Shown: piece after piece, positions 20,250 to 29,839 of the stretch
Layout of the letters: each line of letters starts with the position of its first letter
How positions within the stretch are numbered: the stretch's first letter is position 1
DNA from: Nemertoderma westbladi
Taxonomy: Eukaryota; Xenacoelomorpha; Nemertodermatida; Nemertodermatidae
DNA: 43,813 bases
NCBI GenBank assembly: GCA_032718475.1
Contig: JAUCBJ010000903.1
Location: forward strand, 1 to 43,813
Reading direction: 5' to 3'
Made by a program: the position numbers and the translations under genes
The notes under the pieces: model-generated
Database searches by the model: none
What the model saw: the letters and a program-made list of their open reading frames with translations, nothing else
Told to the model about the DNA's origin: nothing

Positions 20250-20747
20250 CTAAAGAATATTCATGAGAAATAATTTATTGTATTTAATATTAAAGCACGT
20301 TAAGTAAAGATCTTAGTTGATGTCGGACAGCTGATCAGTAGGGATTGCCCCGCAGCTGAAGACCTTTTCAAGAGGCCAAGCTAGGAAATTAAATTACTGT
20401 AGAGTGAAGTCCAAATGGAAAATGAAAATGTAAGGAAACGAATGAATAGGAGTGGGCTCACCGTTGTCTTGATAGGTTATGATTGTGCGCAGTCTTCACC
20501 TTAGTTTACAGTTCGCTTTCTTTTTTGCCACTCCGATTTGTAACGAGTCACGCACAATTGTTGGATTGTGTGTCCAGCCTACCTTACACATACTGTACAT
20601 AAACAAAAAATATCCCACACCACTATAAGTGTTTTAACGATAGTAAATAAACACATTTTTAAAAACTTATTTTCTCGATTTTCAATAAATTTTAAAGGGG
20701 CCATTGTTTAATTTGGGACACCGAACTTGGCAGTAAATTAAAGACAT
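20250..20747. other. Intron or upstream sequence of the CNG gene
   Basis: About 500 bp of AT-rich DNA upstream of the first recognised CNG exon. No further exon with CNG similarity is visible. It contains the palindrome CAGCTGATCAG near 20328. Confidence 0.5.
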
Positions 20748-20827
20748 CGGCGACATCCACACCACTACCAGTATGCTGTCGGCTGCCTCTCAACGACCAC
20801 ACCACTACCAGTCTGCCGGCTGCCTCT
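20748..20827. repeat. Left remnant of the 37/40-bp minisatellite
   Basis: Two units of the CACCACTACCAGT...CGGCTGCCTCT repeat lie directly left of the LINE. The same array resumes at 23440. The last bases, CGGCTGCCTCT (20817-20827), are repeated at 23440-23450, as an 11-bp target-site duplication would be. Confidence 0.85.
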
Positions 20828-20899
20828 TAGTGCAGTTGGTGTTCAAGAGCACCGAATGCAGACTGGACAGACTGATGAGGTTCTGATTAAGGACATGGG

Positions 20900-22236
20900 G
20901 GCGGTTGGCGACTCGCCCTCGCTTCAGCAGATGATAGTGGCAATGGTGGAATTGGTCTATTGATGAATCCAACTGCACATGCAGCATTGGACAAAATAGA
21001 CCAAATCTCTAACCGCATCATCCGTTCCCCCTTCTCATGTTCTGAAAGACTGGCTAAGAAGTTTCCTAAGGTGGTTCTGATTGTGTGCTACTCTCCTACT
21101 AGTGTTGCCCCTGTAGAGGAGGTGGAAAATTTCTACCAGAATCTACAAGCAGCTACTGATGGAGTGGATCAGCATGCATTCTTAACATTCCTGGGAGACT
21201 TTAATGCAAGTCTGCATCAATCACCTACATCATCCTGGGTCTATAGCAATAGTGTTAACCGAAATTCCGTCCATCTTCAGGATTTTATCTCTGGAAATGG
21301 ATTGTTTTCGGCTGGAACCCAGTTCAAGAAGCGAACTGGAAAGCTATGGACTCATGTGGACCCAGTGGTCACAAGTCCCAGATAGACCATATCCTGTTTC
21401 GTAGGAAATACAGGAACTCTATACAAGACTGTAATGCATTTACACTACGACCCTTCTCCAGTGATCACCGCCTTATTGTGGCCAAGGTAAGACTTAGTCT
21501 GCGTGCTAGCAGAACAACGAAATCTGCCTTGCCGCGGCATGACTGGTCCTCTCTGTTGCAACAGCCAAGTGTGAGATCCAGCTTCACACTACAGCTGAGC
21601 AACAGGTATGAGGCTCTTGCCTCTGAGGCGGCAGATCACTGTGAGGGTTATACTGCCATCACAGAGGCAGTCAAGTTAGCAGCTGCAGAAACAGTTCCTG
21701 AATACCCTCGAAACAGGAAACGGGCCCCCTGGACTGACAACAAAATTCAGAAGTGCCGAAATGACCTCTACAAGGCGCAGAAAGAGTCCCGACTCAAACA
21801 GACTACAGCGGCCAAGAATGCAGTTAAGGCTGCATCTAGGTCCCTGAACAGGCAGTACTCGGTTAATTTACAGGAGCTAATAAACCAACAGGTTGATGCC
21901 ATCAATGATGCTGACGACAGCAGGCAATCATCCCAGGCATGGAGATCGATCAACTTGCTTGCTGGTCGAAAAAGCCAACTAACCATCAAGGTTAAGGCTG
22001 AATCACCAGCCGATCGCCTCAATGGTTGGAAGGCCCACTTTGAAAAGCTCCTCAATAATGACAGGGTATTGCCTGATAACTTTATAGAAGTAAAAGTGTC
22101 TGAGTCTGTACTCCCAGATATTCCCATTGGTGATATCTCCTTTGCAAAAGTGAAGGCTGCTGCAAAGAGCATTAAGACCAATCGTGCCAGTGGAGTAGAT
22201 GGTGTTCCCCCTGAGGTCTTTAAAAAGAAGGATAAT
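20900..22236 (+). pseudogene. LINE endonuclease and pre-RT region, frameshifted
   Basis: Begins without its N-terminus at about DDSGNGGIGLLMNP, then has IVCYSPTS and LGDFNASL (metal/catalytic motifs) and GKLWTHVDP. A frameshift near 21360 moves the reading to a second frame carrying QIDHILF and the canonical SSDHRLIV. It continues through the linker (KRAPWTDNKIQ) to the pre-RT motif NRASGVDGVPPEVF. At about 22225 the sequence jumps directly to RRIIEELSKK. The RT segment containing the LVPVPKKG and QNGFRKG motifs, present in the 12-kb copy, is deleted. Confidence 0.85.
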
Positions 22237-23402
22237 TGAAGAGTTATCAAAAAAGAAAGACAGGCATCTGGCTGTTATCTTTGTTGACTTCTTCAAGGCC
22301 TTTGATTCAGTCTCTCGCTCACGTATGTTCAGCATACTTTCATTATATGGGATTCCTGATGAAATTATTGCAGCAATCAGATCAGTATACGATGGTTCGA
22401 CAACATTTGTGTCTACTGTTGACGGTGACATTGAGAACCATTTGAAGTGTTATGGGGCGTCCTCCAGGGAGACACACTTGCACCATTCTTGTTCATAATT
22501 GTTGTTGGCTATGTTCTACGCATGTCCTTAGATCATCATAATGATGATGGGGTGATGATAACTCCACCTACTGGCTCCAGAAGTCGAGGAAATCCTGCCA
22601 AGTACCTAACTGATCTAGACTTTGTTGATGACTTAGGAGTACTCTCAGAATCACTAGAGGGAGCCCAACGGCTCCTCAGCTCATTAGAACATGCTGCTTC
22701 TAGTGTTGGTCTTTTTATTAACTCCAGAAAGACCAAAATTCTGACAGTTAACTTTGAAAGTCCTCAGCAAGTCTCTGATCGGATGAGCATAAGCTCAAAA
22801 GATGGTATGCTTGAGCATGTGAGATGACTTCTGTTACCTGGGATCATGGATTCGGAAGTCAGGTGAGGACCTTCGAATACGTAAGGGAAAGGCATGGGCA
22901 GCCTTGAATAGGCTTTCCAGGATTTGGAAGTCACCGAAGAATTAATCGGAAACTTAAGGTCCGGTTATTTAGAGCAGCAGTAGTTCCAGTACTCCTCTAT
23001 GGGAGTCCATGCTGGGCTCTAACTGCTGAGGACACCAAATCCCTGGATGGCACATTCACAAGAATGCTACGCCGGGTTCATTGTGTCACACTCAATGCAC
23101 ACATCTCCAACCAGACACTATATAACATTGGAGGTGTCTCATTGGTTCCCCCAAGCTTGACACTAGAACAAAATCGCCTCCGCTTTGCAGGACATTGCTT
23201 TCGCCGTGAGGACCAGCCAGTGCATAATCTTGTACTTTGGCAGCCTCATGGAGTGAATAAGCATGGTGGACAGCCCATGACTTTCTTAAGACGCATCTTA
23301 AAGGACACTACCCTTGAAGATGCGGATGATCTAGCAAATGTCATGGGTGATAGGGAGTTGTGGCGGTGCAATTTTGTCGATAAGCCGGCACAGCATTGTT
23401 AA
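22225..23402 (+). pseudogene. LINE reverse transcriptase, broken into three frames
   Basis: Contains FVDFFKAFDS (catalytic Asp) in one frame. A two-base excess near 22430, relative to the minus-strand sister copy, moves the frame to WGVLQGDTLAPFLF and DLDFVDD (second catalytic motif, Ala changed to Val). Another break near 22827 precedes the C-terminal LYGSPCWALT, FAGHCFRR and ILKDTTLEDADDL regions, which end at about 23402. Confidence 0.87.
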
Positions 23403-23439
23403 AAATGCAGCTGCAATGCAGCATGCCGATCCTAGTAGT

Positions 23440-25474
23440 CGGCTGCCTCTCAACGACCACACCACTACCAGTGTGCTGTCGGCTGCCTCTCAACGACCAC
23501 ACCACTACCAGTATGTCGGCTGCCTCTCAACGACCACACCACTACCAGTATGTCGGCTGCCTCTCAACGACCACACCACTACCAGTATGGTGTCGGCTGC
23601 CTCTCAACGACCACACCACTACCAGTATGTCGGCTGCCTCTCAACGACCACACCACTACCAGTATGTCGGCTGCCTCTCAGCGACCACACCACTACCAGT
23701 ATGTCGGCTGCCTCTCAACGACCACACCACTACCAGTATGCTGTCGGCTGCCCCTCAACGACCACACCACTACCAGTATGTCGGCTGCCTCTCAACGACC
23801 ACACCACTACCAGTATGGTGTCGGCTGCCTCTCAACGACCACACCACTACCAGTATGGTGTCGGCTGCCTCTCAACGACTACACCACTACCAGTATGCTG
23901 TCGGCTGCCTCTCAACGACCACACCACTACCAGTATGTCGGCTGCCTCTCAACGACTACACCACTACCAGTATGCTGTCGGCTGCCTCTCAACGACCACA
24001 CCACTACCAGTATGTCGGCTGCCTCTCAACGACCACACCACTACCAGTATGGTGTCGGCTGCCTCTCAACGACCACACCACTACCAGTATGGTGTCGGCT
24101 GCCTCTCAACGACCACACCACTACCAGTATGCTGTCGGCTGCATCTCAACGACCACACCACTACCAGTATGGTGTCGGCTGCCTCTCAACGACCACACCA
24201 CTACCAGTATGGTGTTGGCTGCCTCTCAACGACCACACCACTACCAGTATGTCGGCTGCCTCTCAACGACCACACCACTACCAGTATGGTGTCGGCTGCC
24301 TCTCAACGACCAGACCACTACCAGTATGTCGGCTGCCTCTCAACGACCACACCACTACCAGTATGGTGTCGGCTGCCTCTCAACGACCACACCACTACCA
24401 GTATGTCGGCTGCCTCTCAACGACCACACCACTACCAGTATGGTGTCGGCTGCCTCTTAACAACCACACCACTACCGGTATGGTGTCGGCTGCCTCTCAA
24501 CGACCACACCACTACCAGTATGTCGGCTGCCTCTCAACGACCACACTACTACCAGTATGGTGTCGGCTGCCTCTCAACGACCACACCACTACCAGTATGT
24601 CGGCTGCCTCTCAACGACCACACCACTACCAGTATGGTGTCGGCTGCCTCTCAACGACCACACCACTACCAGTATGGTGTCGGCTGCCTCTCAACGACCA
24701 CACCACTACCAGTATGGTGTCGGCTGCCTCTCAACGACCACACCACTACCAGTATGGTGTCGGCTGCCTCTCAACGACCACGCCACTACCAGTATGGTGT
24801 CGGCTGCCTCTCAACGACCACACCACTACCAGTATGGTGTCGGCTGCCTCTCAACGACCACACCACTACCAGTATGGTGTCGGCTGCCTCTCAACGACCA
24901 CACCACTACCAGTATGGTGTCGACTGCCTCTCAACGACCACACCACTACCAGTATGGTGTCGGCTGCCTCTCAACGACCACACCACTACCAGTATGGTGT
25001 CGGCTGCCTTTCAACGACCACACCACTACCAGTATGTCGGCTGCCTCTCAACGACCACACCACTACCAGTATGTCGGCTGCCTCTCAACGACCACACCAC
25101 TACCAGTATGTCGGCTGCCTCTCAACGACCACACCACTACCAGTATGTCGGCTGCCTCTCAACGACCACACCACTACCAGTATGCCGGCTGCCTCTCAAC
25201 GACCACACCACTACCAGTATGTCGGCTGCCTCTCAACGACCACACCACTACCAGTATGTCGGCTGCCTCTCAACGACCACACCACTACCAGTATGTCGGC
25301 TGCCTCTCAACGACCACACCACTACCAGTATGTCGGCTGCCTCTCAACGACCACACCACTACCAGTATGTCGGCTGCCTCTCAACGACCACACCACTACC
25401 AGTATGTCGGCTGCCTCTCAACGACCACACCACTACCAGTATGTCGGCTGCCTCTCAACGACCACACCACTACC
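23440..25474. repeat. Minisatellite, 37/40-bp unit, about 53 copies
   Basis: Units read GTCGGCTGCCTCTCAACGAC followed by CACACCACTACCAGTAT (37 bp). A 40-bp variant has GGT or GCT inserted before GTCGG. The 40-bp form dominates the middle (about 24600-25030) and the 37-bp form the right end (about 25030-25470). No unit has a stop in any forward frame, and both lengths shift the frame by one base. All three forward frames are therefore open across 2 kb, which makes the long overlapping ORFs artefacts. Confidence 0.97.
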
Positions 25475-26650
25475 ACACACCACTTTCCAGAATGCCAATG
25501 GCTGACCTATATGTTTTTTCCGCCCACTCTGACATGAGTGACCATGATCCGATGATCTGTCTTGAAGGGAAGAAGGGACAAGTAGTTAATGAATATACAA
25601 ATATTCTGCCAATCAACTCTGCCTGACCTCAGTTGATCACTGGTTGCATTCGACGTTTGGGTCTCACATGCTTTGTTTTAGTTTGGTCCTTAGGGGGAAT
25701 AGTGGGGGCTAAACATTCAAAATTTTGAAAAATGTTTTTTTTGCATATTATTGTTTAAGGACATGTGGTAAGGGTTCTCACAAAATTTTAATAAGATCCC
25801 TCCACAGGAAGTGCTTTAAAAATGGGTACACATTATGAAGTATGTTGTTCGATTGACGTATCCTTACAAATTTTGCCCTTTTGAGGAAGTATTCTACTAA
25901 AAAATAGAAACTATGTTCAGAAGGTTACATATTGTAAGAATTGCTCGTGACTTAAGTGACTGACTGACTGACTAACTGATCTCTTGCCAAAACCACTGTT
26001 GATTTTGATGAAATTTTCACAGAAGTGGCTGGCTGGCCGGATTCTAAGGTCCCTGGCATGATCGGCTACACTGTCCATAGCCTCTGGTCTGGAAAACTAG
26101 ATATATACCGAAAAATGCCATAGGCACAATGATAAATCAACAGCTTGAGCAGATGACTAATCGAAAGCACATGAGAAATGGATAGAAAGGGCCTAGTAAT
26201 GCTATTTATTCAATAGGGAGGGCCCAGCTACCCAGAAAGTACTTTCTTTGCCAAGTTTCTGTTACTCACTCACGATCTCCCAGACAGTAAGCAAACATAA
26301 GCTGTAGGTTTGTACTGTATTACTCCCTCTGCTAATAGCTCTTCCCATTCATCCTATAGGAAGATCTACAAGTGTAAAGGCTTTTGCGGAATTAGCCGGT
26401 TATTTTCCCCGTAAAGTACTCTGTAGTTGGTTTAACAGGCATAAAAGGCCGTGTTCTTACTGTACTGGTGTTTTAGAGGACATAAAAGCCATTTCTTCTG
26501 TATGTGTACTTTAACGGACATAATTAGTAATTCTATGACGCAATACGCCAAATCCTCTGTAAACAGTGTAGCTACCATGACGACGGCTAACAGCTGATGC
26601 TGTACACGTGTAGCTTTTCTTTGTTCTCTGTTCCTTCTTTGTTCGGTCGA
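25475..26650. other. Non-coding stretch right of the minisatellite
   Basis: The first 150 bp stay open and encode a short tail including MSDHDPMICLEGKKG. SDHDP resembles an endonuclease SDH motif, so this may be a scrap of another LINE. After that I see AT-rich DNA with a (GACT)n run near 25960 and no recognisable gene. Confidence 0.45.
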
Positions 26651-26714
26651 CCAATCAGAGCGTTTTTTGCCTCTGTGTTAGATGGTATATAGAAACTCGT
26701 GGAGTTGAGTCAGT
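26651..26714 (+). promoter_or_regulatory. Candidate RNA polymerase II promoter (CCAAT, TATA, initiator)
   Basis: CCAATCAGAG at 26651, TATATAG at 26686-26692 and TCAGT at 26710-26714 occur in order. The TATA-to-initiator distance is about 26 bp, slightly short but plausible. It points towards the BEL/Pao ORFs 3.1 kb downstream, so it could be the promoter of that element's 5' LTR or leader. No matching 3' LTR was found, so this is inference. Confidence 0.35.
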
Positions 26715-27804
26715 ATGTGATTTTGTCCACAGCCTACAACACCGGCGTGGAACCTCCGTGTTTCAGTCTTTAGCTCAACATTAGTAGGCTTAATTATAGA
26801 ACGTATATCCGTTATCTTACTCACTCAGTCACTCATGACCATTCACACCTTAAACTTTGTACTGCTATTTACTGTCGGTTATTCATTATATTTGTTGATG
26901 GAATATTATATTTGGAATACTGATAAATAATCAGACACCCCAATCTTCTTGATATACTAAAGGTTAGAGAGACCGGATACATATAACGATTGCGACTTAC
27001 ATTAAGTGGTTTGAAGTGAATCTAATGCTATTTTATAGGCCCCACATGTATTGTCTGTTATTCTCTTTATATGTGACTAAAATTAGTGAAGGTCGGCAGA
27101 TTGGTGTGCAGCATTGTGTAGCGTTGTGTATGATAGTGATTGATAACGAAGCATCTCCTAAAGAATGCGCCATATACGTGAATCTATAGCCATCCTGTTG
27201 TGTCTAGTTTAAGTCATAACTCTGTTTACATATTTAGAGCGCCACGTCCTAAAGGAACTGTTAATATTTCCCGAAAGTGAATAATATTTGTCAGAGATTA
27301 TATATATATTACGATCAGTCGAATAATACAGTAGGCCTACCCCGCAATACGGTTAGGCTTCCGAATCCAGTCTCCCGGGTATATCCAGCGGGTGAATGAT
27401 CGCGCATAGACTGGTTTTGGCTAATGTAGTGTATCAGATGCTTGTCATAGGCTAAAGACGATCTATTATCTAGAAGACATCCCAATTTGGCAGGTTAAAC
27501 TGCTAAAGGTCTGAAAGCGCGAACAATAACGGATATAGCTTCTGTATTGCAGTAGGCAATAAAGCTGAAGTACCGGTCAACCGGTACCTAGTAGGCCTGA
27601 CTACCTAACCACCCGGACCGGTACCTACAGCAGTACAGGTACAGCAGTATTATTCGATTTTGATAATTATATACCGGTAGGCCTTAATAATTAATCAGGG
27701 ACTGCAGCCCTGGTTTTTTATTGAGATTTTACTTATTTCTGTCAGTTTTATTTACTTGTAGGTTAATATTGAGCAGAAGGCGTGTAAGCCTGCTCAGATT
27801 GTAC

Positions 27805-28384
27805 AGATAATTTGTAGGCTTGACTGTTGTCTAACTGTTGTTAAGTCTGAATGGATTGCAGTGTGTGTAGAGCATCTGTCCGATAAAGTGCTAGTTAGGA
27901 ACGTAGGGGCTTCAAGTGCTGTGAGGTAAACCCCCTTTGAAAGAATAAGTTGTACTACTAGGTTAGAACGCATACTAACTAATCATTTCGGAGTCTGCAT
28001 ATACTGTAGTTTATTTAGGCTTGATAGTAGTCTGCCATCGTTTGGTCTGTACTTTGTTTGTGTAGTCTGTACAGGTAGCGTATAATTCTTATTCAGATAA
28101 TTTATAGGCTAGATTGTTGTCTGGCTGTTGTTAGGCTTGAGGAAATTTCGGTGTGTGTAGAGTGTATGTCCGATAAAGTGCCAGTTGGGAACGTAGGGGC
28201 TTCCAGTGCTGTGAGGTAAACCCCCTCTGAAAGAATAAGTCGTACTACTAGGTTAGAACGCATACTAACTAACCATTTTGGAGTCTGCATATACCGTAGT
28301 TTGTTTAGGCTTGATAGTAGTCTGTCAGTATTTGGTCTGCATTTTGTTTGAGTAGTCTGTACGCGTAGCGTAATATTTATTATT
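27805..28384. repeat. Tandem duplication, 290-bp unit, two copies
   Basis: AGATAATTTGTAGGCTTGA at 27805 recurs as AGATAATTTATAGGCTAGA at 28095. Collinear blocks follow (GTCCGATAAAGTGC, GTAAACCCCC, GGTTAGAACGCATACTAAC, TGATAGTAGTCTG) to the end of the second copy. The copies differ at scattered positions. Confidence 0.9.
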
Positions 28385-29344
28385 CAGAGTTTATGCTATT
28401 ATTCGCAACATTCATATCCCCAAGTTTATTCCTACAGTAATTGTGCTTGTTATACATACCGTTATAGTTAAACTAACCCCGGTACTACATCAGGGCTGCT
28501 TGGCGTAGGTAAAGACTGGAGATTTTATGCTTTGGTCACTCCGGCAGATACCGTGGTTCTTTTAGCTGTTCAAGTATTTTTAACTACTGATTATTTGTTG
28601 TACAAGTACTTGTACCTAATTTAGGGTTTAGTGTACAGTGCTTTCCGAAGGTAATTAGCGTGTAGGCAGTATATTTGTGTTGTAAAGTGGTTAATAGGCA
28701 CATTGGTTCTGGTAGACCGCGGTAATTAACTTCTAGGTAGGAACACTCCGTGATACATAACGTAGTACTTATAGCGATACGGCTATAAGTCGTCAGACGG
28801 TGGTATTTTCCTATCTGGACAACGCAGTATATTTACTACTACTTATTATTTTCAAATACCGTAGTACCCTATCCGTTGTAATAACCAGAATTCTAACCCT
28901 TTGTTAGGCTGGTTTGTAGACTTCCTGTAAAATTACCCTAAAAATTCGTATTTGTGTATTTGTAATATTTTGTGTGTTTATTTAGAGATTGTAATCTCAC
29001 CCGAATTGTATGTAATTTGTAGTATTAAGTAACTTAGGTAAATTAGAATTATTTGTTTTAGTGTCCAACAAGTAGCACTTCACTGAGAGCGCACAGCTTC
29101 TGTGTAGTGACTCCCCCCAGAAATAATAACATTTATTTCAAATATTGACAAAACCCATTAAAACGGGTATATATATTATAAATCAACTCAAACGATTTAT
29201 AAATAGTAGGCCTGCCATACAACAATTAGGTCTCAATATCAGTTGGACTACTGCTCAAATAACGGTAATCAAGTAAAGCAAAGTAACCAAGTAATCCCTA
29301 AAAATTCAGAAATTCAATTATTTAAAATAATTGACATACTGGTA

Positions 29345-29707
29345 TTTACCATAGGCTTATTATATTTATTTCTATAAATTTTAGGCTGAAATTATACCGG
29401 TATTCTGTAATTAATTCTAGTCTGTAATTATACTTATATATACATTATAAGTGTAAGCTGTATACCGGTATTCACGATAGGCCTAATATATATTTATAAA
29501 TTTAGGCTGAAATTATACCGGTATTCTGTAATTAATTCTAGTTCATAATTATACTTATATATACTATAAGTGTAAGCTGCATACCGGTATTCACGATAGG
29601 CCTATTATATATTTATATATATTTGTGCTGAAATTACCTACCAGTATTCTGTGACAAACCTAGTCTGTAATAATACTCATATATACTATAAGCATACCGG
29701 TATTCTA
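29345..29707. repeat. Tandem repeat, 121-bp unit, three copies
   Basis: GGCTGAAATTATACCGGTATTC at 29383 recurs 121 bp later. A third, more diverged copy starts near 29624. All three are followed by a TACTTATATATAC-like (third copy TACTCATATATAC) and ACCGGTATTC segment. It lies just upstream of the ORF1 start. Confidence 0.85.
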
Positions 29708-29839
29708 ATATATTATATATATATCACGCTACACTGAGTAGCAGTATCGGTAATTAATTACTAGGCTAACGGTGATACTGAATTACTAGACTTGCTTAAA
29801 CTGTAATATAACAGTAGGCATTCAACTGTACAAACCAAC

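Larger units (their letters stand above)
20828..23439 (+). mobile_element. 5'-truncated LINE inserted into the minisatellite
   Basis: 2.6-kb non-LTR element carrying endonuclease and RT remnants. Its 3' end reads GCCGATCCTAGTAGT, the same terminus as the minus-strand copy at 11053-12434. It starts inside the endonuclease coding region. Array units lie on both sides, and the 11 bp CGGCTGCCTCT occur at both junctions. It has at least two frameshifts and an internal deletion, so it is dead. The RT and C-terminal parts are nearly identical by eye to the inverted copy 8.7 kb away. Confidence 0.88.
26715..29839. other. Long non-coding leader upstream of the BEL/Pao ORFs
   Basis: About 3.1 kb with many stops in all frames, rich in TACCGGTA and TAGGCCTA palindromes. 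It holds two duplications annotated separately. Presumed LTR, primer-binding site and leader of the retroelement must lie here if the element is complete. I could not identify a clear primer-binding site complementary to a tRNA 3' end. Confidence 0.45.

Noticed and set aside
23338-25626. Long overlapping forward ORFs (762, 651, 354 and 326 codons) as repeat proteins
   Set aside because: They are three phases of one stop-free minisatellite. The unit length shifts frame each time, and there is no conserved start or domain.
25475-25626. Coding exon with SDHDP motif
   Set aside because: Too short, and its reading frame is inherited from the minisatellite. At most a LINE scrap.
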